NCBI GenBank assembly: GCA_018304565.1 | Contig: JAGVVX010000026.1 | Span: 1-13,920 of the forward strand | DNA length: 13,920 bases | Direction: 5' to 3' | From: Candidatus Aenigmatarchaeota archaeon | GTDB lineage: Archaea > Aenigmatarchaeota > Aenigmatarchaeia > GW2011-AR5 | Shown: piece by piece, positions 1 to 6,617 of the stretch | How positions within the stretch are numbered: position 1 is the stretch's first letter | How the letters are laid out: each line of letters opens with the position of its first letter | Position numbers and translations under genes: made by a program | Notes under the pieces: model-generated | What the model saw: the letters and a program-made list of their open reading frames with translations, nothing else | The model's database searches: none | Told to the model about the DNA's origin: nothing

Positions 1-2
1 TT

Positions 3-92
3 GCCTCGCGAAAATCTGCAAGGGAATGGGCAAGATACATGTCAAATCATCTTGATTCTACAGGAATCCTTGCCGGCTGCCTGAAGTTCTAA
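3..92 (+). CDS. Possible C-terminal end of a gene entering from the left (uncertain)
   Basis: This frame is open from the left edge to a TAA at 90-92 and gives 29 residues (start ASRKSAREWARYMSN, end LAGCLKF). The composition looks protein-like, with a basic and aromatic helix-like stretch, and the codons resemble those of the other genes here. The upstream part lies outside the window and I recognise no family. An overlapping minus-strand frame (42-245) is also open, so this could be non-coding. Confidence 0.25.
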   Translation, partial: ASRKSAREWARYMSNHLDSTGILAGCLKF

Positions 93-436
93 GGGCAGCT
101 TCGTATAGGGCATCGCTGTATAAGCACCAGATTGGCTAACTGAGATGGCACGGAAGAATGAAACGGCCTTGTCCGAGGCCAAGAAGTAATTGTTCAGGCC
201 GCTACTTTTTGTGCAAGGCCCCTGGAAAATCATCTGCAATATATATTATGCACTTCAGAAATCCTTTAAGAGTGGTTTGAGTAAAGAGGAATCAATACGC
301 TTCTGGACAAAGCGTAGAAACATTACAATCTTCAATCCTCTGGACAAGGATTTAGGATTCATGAATTGGACATTTCGGAAATTTGGACAAATTACCGATA
401 GGACTGTTTCTTTTGGATATGGGTAATTAGGCTCGA
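93..436. other. Roughly 340-bp stretch with no convincing gene upstream of ftsZ
   Basis: No family is recognisable here in any frame. Weak candidates are a minus-strand frame of about 67 codons (42-245, TTG start), a short plus-strand frame with ATG at 145 and TAA at 187-189 (MARKNETALSEAKK), and a plus-strand frame at 190-426. None has a good ribosome-binding site or a database-like motif. Short inverted repeats occur: GGCCTT-GTCC-GAGGCC at 165-180, and AAGTA...TACTT (184-188/203-207) followed by five Ts. The latter could be a weak terminator for whatever enters from the left. No tRNA fold was found. Confidence 0.4.
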
Positions 437-437
437 A

Positions 438-444
438 TTTAAAA
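438..444 (+). promoter_or_regulatory. TATA-like promoter box of ftsZ
   Basis: TTTAAAA sits 46-52 bp before the ftsZ ATG. With archaeal spacing of about 25 bp, transcription would start near 465, leaving a leader of about 25 nt. A partial Shine-Dalgarno match (AAGTGA, about 478-483) lies 7 nt before the ATG. The box is overlapped by the inverted repeat AAAAG-AG-CTTTT (441-452). Confidence 0.45.
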
Positions 445-459
445 GAGCTTTTCGATTGT

Positions 460-475
460 GGGAAATATACTTCCC
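460..475 (+). repeat. Inverted repeat between the ftsZ promoter and start codon
   Basis: GGGAA-ATATAC-TTCCC is a perfect 5-bp inverted repeat with a 6-nt spacer, 14 bp before the ATG. It could be an operator half-site pair covering the transcription start, or a leader hairpin close to the ribosome-binding site. A second inverted repeat, AAAAG-AG-CTTTT, lies just upstream at 441-452. A regulatory role is inference only. Confidence 0.35.
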
Positions 476-489
476 AGAAGTGAAAAACC

Positions 490-1658
490 ATGTCCGAACA
501 CGATGAAAATGTAGCAGCACACGTAGAAGAAATCATAGAGTCAGCTTCTAAACCTACTTCTGAAGCCGCTGTAGAGCCTGCTATTGATGCAAATCCTGCT
601 CCAGCCACTGCTGCTCCGTTGCAGGAGCACACAGTTGATCATATTATAGCATCTGCTTCGAAGCCTGTTGCGCCGCCGATTGCAAGAAGGGGCGTAAGCT
701 TCGACAACGTCATTGATTTTGAAGCCCACAAGGCGCGGATCGCAGTTTTTGGCTGCGGAGGTGCGGGGAATAATACCGTCACGGCGTTGACTGAAAAGGG
801 CATAGATGGCGCATCGACAGTTGCAATAAACACGGACGCAAAGCACCTTTACGTAAGCAAAGCACACAAGAAAGTGCTCATAGGAAAGAACCTGACACAA
901 GGATTGGGTGCATGGATCTTGTTTTCATCACATGCGGCCTTGGAGGCGGCACAGGAACGGGCGCAGCCCCTGTAGTTGCACGGATTGCACGCGAAACAGG
1001 CGCAATTGTCATAGCAGCCGTGACGCTCCCGTTCAAGCTGGAAGGCGCAAGAATTATCAAGGCAGAAGAAGGCCTTGTCAATCTGCGGCAGGCCTGTGAC
1101 ACGGTCATAGTCATAGAAAATCAGAGACTTCTGGAAATTGCAAAGGACATGCCTCTTAAGAAAGCGTTTGCAGTCGCTGATGATCTCATAGCCACGATGA
1201 TAAAGGGCATATCAGAGACAATATCCCAGCCGTCCTTGGTAAACCTGGATTACGCAGACGTAAAGGCGATAATGCATTCAAGCGGAGGGGTTGCTTCCAT
1301 AGGTTTCGGAGAAAGCGATGGCGAAGACAGGGCATTTGAATGCATAAACAAGGCACTGAACCATCCGCTGCTTGATGTCGATTACAACGGAGCAACAGGA
1401 GCACTTGTACAGGTTATCGGCGGCAACGACATGAGGCTGGATGAAATCAACCGCATAGGCGAAGTCGTGCAGGAACACCTCTCGCACGATGCGCAAGTAA
1501 TCTGGGGCGCCCGTGTCCTGCCAGAACTGCAGGGCAAGATCCAGGTCATAACCATAATTACAGGCGTTAAATCACCATACATCCTTGGCCCTTTGTCCAG
1601 GGACGAGAAATCAAAAGTCAAGAAATCCCGGGAACTCGGGATCGAAATCATAAAATAG
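490..1658 (+). pseudogene. ftsZ: Cell-division GTPase FtsZ, disrupted by an internal deletion and frame change
   Basis: FtsZ is the tubulin-like GTPase that polymerises into the cytokinetic ring. The first frame (490-975) gives a disordered Ala/Pro/Glu-rich tail (residues 1-80) followed by the nucleotide-binding start: IAVFGCGGAGNN at 84-95, NTDA at 114-117 and NLTQGLGA at 134-141. It then runs out of frame and stops at 973-975. The second frame resumes at 912 with MDLVFITCGLGGGTGTG, the tubulin signature, and continues through the T7 region (NLDYADVKAIM) and the C-terminal domain (VIWGA, ITGVKS) to TAG at 1656-1658. Between GLGA and MDLVF, FtsZ proteins normally carry about 24 residues (GGxPExG and the following helix). 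Here they are absent and the frame shifts, fitting a loss of 3n+1 bases, probably 73. The tail holds two copies of a V[ED]xII-SASKP motif (residues 12-22 and 49-59). As written no full FtsZ can be made; this is either a real pseudogene or an assembly error. Confidence 0.9.
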
Positions 1659-1693
1659 CAAACTTCACCATCTCTCTGACCACACCCCAAAGA

Positions 1694-1765
1694 TAGGCAG
1701 TTGGTTTGACTGAAAAGCGCGAAAGCGTGATTTAGGCCTTGCCAACTGCCTACTCTTTCTTTTTT
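1694..1765 (+). terminator. Long hairpin with T-rich tail after ftsZ
   Basis: TAGGCAGTTGG (1694-1704) pairs perfectly with CCAACTGCCTA (1742-1752). Inside, CTGAA (1710-1714) can pair with TTTAG (1731-1735), capped by a CGC-GAAA-GCG hairpin (1718-1727) with a GNRA tetraloop. The structure is followed by CTCTTTCTTTTTT (1753-1765). It lies 35 bp after the ftsZ stop in a convergent intergenic region, so a terminator reading from ftsZ is the simplest explanation. It is larger than most archaeal terminators, which can be little more than a T run, so a processed structured RNA is an alternative. Confidence 0.6.
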
Positions 1766-1812
1766 ACAAAACTAGCGGAAGCTATGCCAAGATATCTATC
1801 CGGGACAAAAGT

Positions 1813-3024
1813 TCAGATTAGCATCACTACAATCAGCAGTAATGCGAAGCCGGCTGTAAGGACTTTCTTTGCCAGTTTGCTTTGCCTGAAGAAGTAGATT
1901 GTTGCTATGTCGCCAAGCATGCCGGCGATGCTTGCAAGCACGATAGAAACGACAAATACTGAACTGCTTATTGCGCCCTGTGAAAACAGCAGCGCCAATG
2001 ATGCCGCAACCGCGTAGCCGCTGCCCAGCCCGCCAAGAACACTGATTGGTATGACTGCTGCAGGCGCGAACGACACAGCCATCCTTGAGAAAGCTAATGT
2101 CAGGAAGAAAATTAATCCAAAATATAATGCTGGTTTTATTGCGAAAGGGGACTGAAAATCGCGTTTAAAGTTCTTCTTCGGAAATTTCCTAAGGAAATAG
2201 AATGCGAACAGAAGATAGATTACTGAAACAGAAATCAAGCTTGCAAACAGCATTATTGTTCCGGGTTGCTCAGTAAAGAATGAAGCTGCAATCATATTCC
2301 TTACAGCCATGACAACAAACGCCAGCAACGAGGAAAATGCAAGAAGATTCAGTAATTTCTTGTTTTTCCTGTAATTCTGTATATTGGAAATGACAACAGC
2401 GGAAGAACTGAAAATACTGCCGAAGAAACTGGAAAGCACAACGCCTTTCTGCTCGCCAAAATGCCGCGTGGCAAGGAATCCGGCAAATGAAACGACAGAG
2501 ACCGCAAGGACAACCCCCCATGCTTCCCTGATGTTGACGCCCAGCAGGACGTAGTCTGGCAGGAACGGGTAGATCACAAAAGCCAGGATTGCAAACTCCA
2601 CGGCGTTAAGTATTTCTTTCTCCGAGAGATGGCGGATATTTCCGACAAGCCTGTTTTTCGAGAAAAGCAGGAGAAATATTATCACTGAAGTCGCGATGGC
2701 TTCACGATAAAATTCCAGGGCTACCATAGAACCGATAAAATACGTCAATATTATAGTGATAGAAGTGGTCAGTCCCGTGTGTGTCTGGGTTCTTGTCTTG
2801 TACCAGAACAGCGACACAGCCAAAGCGCTTGCAATACCTATGCCCATGGCAAGAATAAGCGGCGAACCATACGTGAGCGCAAAGAAAGTGGAGAGCATGC
2901 CGAACAGGCAGATGAAAGCTGCCGTGCGGACGCCACTGCCCGGCCTGCCCTTGTGGTATTCCCTTTCCAGGCCGATGAAAGCGCCCAGGACAATACTGAG
3001 CAGGATCTTGTCCAGAAGCGGCAT
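1813..3024 (-). CDS. MgtC/SapB N-terminal plus DUF4010 integral membrane protein
   Basis: A 403-residue polytopic membrane protein. The N-terminal MgtC-like part has the GLERE motif (residues 18-22) after the first membrane helix, then GVRT (31-34), both hallmarks of that family. From about residue 185 onward the sequence is a run of hydrophobic helices typical of DUF4010 (FFGSIFSSSAVVI, and the Gly/Ala-rich stretch VLGGLGSGYAVAASL), ending in a final helix. About a dozen membrane segments are expected. The length matches the family's usual size of around 400 residues. MgtC proteins are linked to magnesium or phosphate stress, but the biochemical activity of the DUF4010 fusion is unknown. The ATG at 3024 is preceded by a TATA-like box at 25 bp, supporting this start and a leaderless message. 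The gene converges on ftsZ. Confidence 0.85.
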   Translation of the reverse strand: MPLLDKILLSIVLGAFIGLEREYHKGRPGSGVRTAAFICLFGMLSTFFALTYGSPLILAMGIGIASALAVSLFWYKTRTQTHTGLTTSITIILTYFIGSMVALEFYREAIATSVIIFLLLFSKNRLVGNIRHLSEKEILNAVEFAILAFVIYPFLPDYVLLGVNIREAWGVVLAVSVVSFAGFLATRHFGEQKGVVLSSFFGSIFSSSAVVISNIQNYRKNKKLLNLLAFSSLLAFVVMAVRNMIAASFFTEQPGTIMLFASLISVSVIYLLFAFYFLRKFPKKNFKRDFQSPFAIKPALYFGLIFFLTLAFSRMAVSFAPAAVIPISVLGGLGSGYAVAASLALLFSQGAISSSVFVVSIVLASIAGMLGDIATIYFFRQSKLAKKVLTAGFALLLIVVMLI

Positions 3025-3045
3025 GGTTATTTTTAGCCAGAGCGG

Positions 3046-3053
3046 TTAATAAA
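3046..3053 (-). promoter_or_regulatory. TATA-like promoter box of the MgtC/DUF4010 gene
   Basis: On the minus strand TTTATTAA is centred 25-26 bp before the ATG at 3024, which places the expected transcription start at the start codon. No Shine-Dalgarno sequence is visible, consistent with a leaderless mRNA. Confidence 0.55.
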
Positions 3054-3242
3054 GTTGAACAACGCTGCAAGAATCAGTGCATGTAAGGATGGTCAGGAGC
3101 GTAGTCCTTTTTTTCATCGCATCTAGGCAAAGAAGGCCCGGAAAGAACGTGTTGCGTGTATTCTGCAAAATCTCTTTTTTCTTCTTTAGCAGTTGTTATT
3201 AGCTGCGCTTTTTGAGAAAATAACCTTTTGAAGAATTCCATG

Positions 3243-4067
3243 CTACTTCACTGGCTTTGAGTTGTGCCAGATAAGGTCGAACATCGGCTCAAGGAAGTTT
3301 GTAACAACATGGTCGCTTTTTGTCCAGAATGCAACATCCTGCGTAGGGTGTATTTTTGTATCGTCTGTCAGGCCGAGGACGAATTCCTGGCCGTCAACGA
3401 CACATAATCTGCCGAGCAGTCTGTCAATTTTCTCGATATCATTAACATTCCTTATCTGCGCGTATTTTGAAACTTCTTTTATGGTTTCCCCGTTCTGCTT
3501 TGTCATTGGCGCAGCTATCTGTATTTTCACGCCGCCGTCAGACACTTTCTTGAGAAGACTGCCATGATTTTCTGCAAGCTCGACCAAGCCTGATTCTGTT
3601 GTGACAAATTTAACAGACTTTCTTGCCCTTTTCAGCATGCTCTCGACTTGCTGCAGCATTGCATATCTGCCTTTCAAAGCCCCGGTCAGGTCTTCCGGCT
3701 TCATCGTTTTCATGTTTTCCTTGTGCAGCCTTTCCAGCTCTTTTATGGAATCGCTTTTTCCAAGGCGGTCAATTTTCTCGCCTAATTCCTGCGCTTCTTC
3801 AGCTATCTTCTTTTTCGCCCTGTCAAGCGCTTCTCTTGGATGGATCGCCACATATTTGAGCGGCTTTCCCGGCTGTATAACAATGAAACCCCTGTTTGCC
3901 AGGGATTCAAGAACATCATAACACCTGCTTCTAGGTACATTCGATATATCGGATAATTCGCCTGCAGAAGCAGCTCCTCTTGCTAGCAAAGCTGCCCATA
4001 AGTTCCTCTCGTACTTGTTCAGTCCGACTGTTCTTAACGCGTCGAGCGTCCTTGGGCTTACCACCAT
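3243..4067 (-). CDS. TrmB-family transcriptional regulator
   Basis: A 274-residue protein. Residues about 8-75 form a winged helix-turn-helix of the TrmB type (GLNKYERNLWAALL, then ASAGELSDISNVPRSRCYDVLESLANRGFI). A charged coiled-coil linker follows (about 78-120). The C-terminal domain (about 130-270) resembles the phospholipase-D-like fold found in many TrmB proteins (RARKSVKFVTTESGL, LCVVDGQEFVLGL, DVAFWTKSDHVVTNFL). TrmB proteins bind DNA as dimers and respond to sugars or other metabolites; the target and ligand here cannot be read from sequence. The ATG at 4067 is preceded by GGTGT (4078-4074 on the minus strand), a good archaeal ribosome-binding site. It lies 90 bp downstream of the DUF1512 gene with its own TATA box. 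Confidence 0.85.
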   Translation of the reverse strand: MVVSPRTLDALRTVGLNKYERNLWAALLARGAASAGELSDISNVPRSRCYDVLESLANRGFIVIQPGKPLKYVAIHPREALDRAKKKIAEEAQELGEKIDRLGKSDSIKELERLHKENMKTMKPEDLTGALKGRYAMLQQVESMLKRARKSVKFVTTESGLVELAENHGSLLKKVSDGGVKIQIAAPMTKQNGETIKEVSKYAQIRNVNDIEKIDRLLGRLCVVDGQEFVLGLTDDTKIHPTQDVAFWTKSDHVVTNFLEPMFDLIWHNSKPVK

Positions 4068-4126
4068 TTTATGACACCATATAGTTTAAGTCGTCTCTGT
4101 AAGATACTAAATTACAAATAATAATG

Positions 4127-4134
4127 TTTATAAG
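4127..4134 (-). promoter_or_regulatory. TATA-like promoter box of the TrmB-family gene
   Basis: CTTATAAA on the minus strand, a strong match to the archaeal TATA consensus, lies about 63 bp before the ATG at 4067 and implies a leader of roughly 38 nt. The GGTGT ribosome-binding site fits a leadered message. A weaker box (TTTAAG at 4084-4089 on the plus strand) lies closer to the start. Confidence 0.5.
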
Positions 4135-4144
4135 CCTTTCCAGA

Positions 4145-4156
4145 CCACTTTTGTGG
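4145..4156 (-). terminator. Small hairpin just after the DUF1512 stop codon (weak terminator candidate)
   Basis: On the minus strand CCAC-AAAA-GTGG begins 1 bp after the stop codon. The stem is only 4 bp and no T run follows, so this is weak evidence for termination. Confidence 0.2.
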
Positions 4157-4157
4157 G

Positions 4158-5324
4158 CTAGAACCAGCCGCCTTTCTTCTTTTCCTTCTCTTCCTTGTAT
4201 TTCCTGTCAAGGTTTTCAACGACTTTTTTCACTTCGTCCACCGCGCCGCTTGTGTCGCTGACTCCGCAGGAATTTCCAACACCAATAACCAAGACTGCCT
4301 GGCCTTTCTTCGCCCTTCTAATTGCGCGCATCACCGTTTCTCTTGTTTTCGGGAGAGCGCCGTATATGTCTTTTTTCATCGGCAGTATCGCTTCTTCGAG
4401 CCCAACCTTAACAACAATAGTATCAATAGGCATTTTCTTCGGCAACAGGATATTCTCAATTATTTCTCTCTGGCCTATGCCGCCCATTGCAAAGCCAACG
4501 CCTTCTGCTACGCTGCCTGTTTTTTCTCCTTCCAGCTTGCCGGCAGCATCTATCGTGACGACTCTTGCTATTCTCTTCTTTTTCATTATTTTTTCAATCG
4601 CTTCATCCACGCGACCCAGATGCGGCGCAGGGCCCTTTGCTTTCAGGAAGTAGCATTGCCTGCCCTCGACAACCTTCTCAGAGACAACCACGTCTTCTGC
4701 TATCTCTTTCGGCTTATCCATGAAAGACGCTGCGACCAACGGGCCTATCGAATCTCCTATAGGCCATCCGCTTGCGAAGGCTTCTGTGCCTTTCAGCTCG
4801 CTTTCAGCCACCTTTTCTATCATAGGCAGCTGCATGTGAATTATCATGGCTATCTGGAGATTCTTGAATTTCTTTGCAATCTCAAGGAAATGACGCACAA
4901 CCTTGGATATTTGCCTCAAGCCTATTGCTGCGCGCAATGCGTAATTGAGCTCCTGTTTTTCCTTCTCAGAAATATCACCGGCTATTTCATCTGTAAACTC
5001 CTCAAATCTGTTTTCCATGCTTCTTATTGTCTGGTCTATCTTCTTCACAAGCCCGAAGGGATCAATAGAAGAAGGTTCAACGACAACAAGATCCGTGAAC
5101 TCGTCGATCCTGTTCTTCAATTCCTTCGACGGCGCCTTGCCTGACTTCTTCGCGGCAAGCGAGTTGGCCTTTCTTGACATCTCCTCCATCTTTATTGCCG
5201 ACTGCTCTATCCGGTAAATAAGCTGCGAGAGCATAAGGCGCGGATAAACAAAGATGAATATGAAAAATATGATAAAGAACACTATCTGCCCCAGTACATC
5301 AGTTGCTTGCAGGAAAATAGCCAT
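4158..5324 (-). CDS. DUF1512 family archaeal membrane-anchored protein
   Basis: 388 residues from the chosen start (MAIFLQATDVLG). One N-terminal membrane helix (about residues 8-30, FFIIFFIFIFVYPRLML) is followed by a charged region and a large soluble domain. Conserved-looking blocks are ASGWPIGDSIGPLVAASF, KGPAPHLGRVDEAIEK, TIDAAGKLEGEKTGS, AMGGIGQREIIENILLP and VLVIGVGNSCGVSD, which I recognise as DUF1512, a family of unknown function found mainly in Archaea. The frame stays open upstream to an ATG at 5396, but that codon lies upstream of the TATA box at 5357-5366. The ATG at 5324, about 37 bp below the box, is therefore the better start. It ends in a Lys/Glu-rich tail. Transcription is divergent from the exported-protein gene at 5429. 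Confidence 0.85.
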   Translation of the reverse strand: MAIFLQATDVLGQIVFFIIFFIFIFVYPRLMLSQLIYRIEQSAIKMEEMSRKANSLAAKKSGKAPSKELKNRIDEFTDLVVVEPSSIDPFGLVKKIDQTIRSMENRFEEFTDEIAGDISEKEKQELNYALRAAIGLRQISKVVRHFLEIAKKFKNLQIAMIIHMQLPMIEKVAESELKGTEAFASGWPIGDSIGPLVAASFMDKPKEIAEDVVVSEKVVEGRQCYFLKAKGPAPHLGRVDEAIEKIMKKKRIARVVTIDAAGKLEGEKTGSVAEGVGFAMGGIGQREIIENILLPKKMPIDTIVVKVGLEEAILPMKKDIYGALPKTRETVMRAIRRAKKGQAVLVIGVGNSCGVSDTSGAVDEVKKVVENLDRKYKEEKEKKKGGWF

Positions 5325-5356
5325 GGAAAACACTTTTACTATAAAGATTAGAAAAA

Positions 5357-5366
5357 CTTTATAAAG
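5357..5366 (-). promoter_or_regulatory. TATA-like promoter box of the DUF1512 gene
   Basis: CTTTATAAAG is a perfect 10-bp palindrome and a strong archaeal TATA match, about 37 bp before the ATG at 5324. Because it is palindromic its direction is set by flanking bases. The opposite-strand gene has its own box at 5399-5406, so the 104-bp divergent region carries two back-to-back core promoters. Confidence 0.6.
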
Positions 5367-5398
5367 GCAATCACAAGTACTTTTCCCGTAATGCACGC

Positions 5399-5406
5399 TT
5401 AAATAA
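5399..5406 (+). promoter_or_regulatory. TATA-like promoter box of the exported-protein gene
   Basis: TTAAATAA is centred about 26 bp before the ATG at 5429, giving a predicted leaderless transcript. No Shine-Dalgarno sequence lies before this ATG. Confidence 0.5.
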
Positions 5407-5428
5407 AAAGTCAGGCCAATTAAATATC

Positions 5429-6090
5429 ATGCGAGGATTACTAAATTGGAAAATTTCAGCCACGGTCCTGATAACATTTGGCATGCTTCTTTTCATACTT
5501 GGCCAGCAGCCGTCAGTCGGCTCGTTTTTCACAAAGCTTGGAGAGAAAGTCCCTTTCAAATGGGGCGAAGAAAGCAGGAATGTCAGCTTTCACTTAAATC
5601 CGGAGGATTCTCCGGCACTATAGGCGACACAAGCTTCAAATCTGCCAGCCTCGAAATCAGCAACTTTACTGGCACAGTAGTCATCAACAGAACCTATACC
5701 ATTGATGCTGCCGGATGTGACTCTATCCCGTCTGATCTACCGCAACAGTGTGATCCGGCTGTCCTTATCAACAAGACATTTGAAATAAAAGGGTCTTTCG
5801 ACAGAGCCCATGCGGACGGCGTTACTTTCCATAACAAAAACATATACGGAAAAGATTCTTATTCATCCATAGTTATTGAAGGATTCGAGACAGACAAGCT
5901 TGAGATAGAGGGTTCCGGAACTATATCGGTTGGCAATACAGAAACAAAATTTGTGAGACAGAAAATTATTCTTGAAAAACCGCTTGGCACCCTTATGCTC
6001 GGCAATTCGACGGCAGAAGAGCCGCTGGTGAATATCATAGAAGGCATCGCGAAGAAAATAATAATTGGCGATGTTGCCGCAGGCCACTAA
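5429..6090 (+). pseudogene. Predicted exported or membrane-anchored protein, split by a one-base frameshift
   Basis: The frame from ATG 5429 gives a short basic start and a hydrophobic segment (MRGLLNWK, then SATVLITFGMLLFILG, about residues 8-25), typical of a signal peptide or membrane anchor. It then reads SFFTKLGEKVPFKWGEESRNVSFHL and stops at 5621-5623. The next frame, one base back, continues naturally as KSGGFSGTIGDTSFKSASLEI to TAA at 6088-6090. The best repair is one missing base at about 5591-5600, giving a protein of about 220 residues. The second part is rich in short beta-strand-like stretches, has potential N-glycosylation sites (NFT, NRT, NKT, NST) and one Cys pair (GCDSIPSDLPQQCD). 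I do not recognise the family. A perfect 6-bp hairpin (5600-5615) directly follows the break. It ends 2 bp before the convergent membrane-protein gene. Confidence 0.65.
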
Positions 6091-6092
6091 AA

Positions 6093-6611
6093 CTACTCGT
6101 TGCCGCGGATTATGTTTTCGCTGCCTCTTTCCTCTTCCTCGTCGTCCTTGAGTTCCACATAATCGTCGTCTTTCTTTGTTTTCTGCTTCCTCTTTTCCTG
6201 ATCCTTGATGATCTTTTTCAGTTTATCTTCGTCCTCTTTTTGTTTTATGATCTTGTCTATCTTTACATCGCGTTTTTTCGCTCCTGCAGACTTCATCCTT
6301 CTTGTTATGGGGGAAGCAACTTTTTCCGCAATGCCCAGCGTAACATAAACAGACTTTGAGAACAGATATAAAAAATATGCTCCTAGCCCGACAGTCATGT
6401 AAAAGATTATTGAAGTGCCATCAATCGACAGCGGGAGGCCGAATACAGCATTCATTAGTATCGGGAATAAAACAGCTGCGAAAGCAATAAGCAGAGAGTT
6501 GAAAACGATTTTCTTCAGTTTCTTTACCGACAGCACAAAAAGTATGAAGATAATTCCAAGAAAAATATGGTTTATAGATATTGACCCTATATCCAGAGGG
6601 ATGATGCTCAC
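6093..6611 (-). CDS. Small membrane protein with charged C-terminal tail (possibly BofA-like)
   Basis: A 172-residue protein with three predicted membrane helices (about 13-29, 37-58, 66-86), then a highly charged tail (101-172) of Lys-, Glu- and Asp-rich helical or disordered sequence. The membrane part (IVFNSLLIAFAAVLFPILMN, LPLSIDGTSIIFYMTVGLGA) loosely recalls the pro-sigma-K BofA-type family, but I hold this lightly. The only available start is GTG at 6611, because an in-frame stop precedes it. An AGGA motif lies only 1-2 nt before it, an unusually short spacing, so translation may be coupled to the PHP gene, whose stop is 6 bp upstream. It is the last gene of the minus-strand cluster. 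Confidence 0.65.
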   Translation of the reverse strand: MSIIPLDIGSISINHIFLGIIFILFVLSVKKLKKIVFNSLLIAFAAVLFPILMNAVFGLPLSIDGTSIIFYMTVGLGAYFLYLFSKSVYVTLGIAEKVASPITRRMKSAGAKKRDVKIDKIIKQKEDEDKLKKIIKDQEKRKQKTKKDDDYVELKDDEEEERGSENIIRGNE

Positions 6612-6617
6612 TTCCTA

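Noticed and set aside
42..245. Minus-strand open frame of about 67 codons (TTG start)
   Set aside because: The composition is protein-like, but it has no motif and no convincing start, and it competes with the plus-strand frame at 3-92.
190..426. Plus-strand open frame of 78 codons before ftsZ
   Set aside because: It has no recognisable domain and no ribosome-binding site. It may be coding but I cannot support it.
255..632. Minus-strand open frame of 125 codons opposite the ftsZ 5' end
   Set aside because: It overlaps the ftsZ N-terminus and promoter, has no recognisable motif, and its Ala/Ser-rich start is the complement of the FtsZ tail codons.
3085..3114. AAGGA...TCCTT followed by seven Ts on the plus strand
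   Set aside because: It resembles a terminator, but no plus-strand gene precedes it; the flanking genes are on the minus strand. The 5-bp stem could be chance.
4620..5144. Plus-strand open frame of 174 codons
   Set aside because: It lies wholly inside the DUF1512 gene on the other strand, is Cys/Leu/Arg-rich without any motif, and is a shadow frame.
5325..5396. Upstream start (ATG 5396) for the DUF1512 gene
   Set aside because: The extension would begin upstream of the strong TATA box at 5357-5366, and the internal ATG at 5324 leads directly into the membrane helix.
5591..5615. Programmed -1 frameshift in the exported-protein gene
   Set aside because: The heptamer C TTA AAT does not allow good re-pairing and the hairpin has no spacer, so a one-base loss or an error is simpler.
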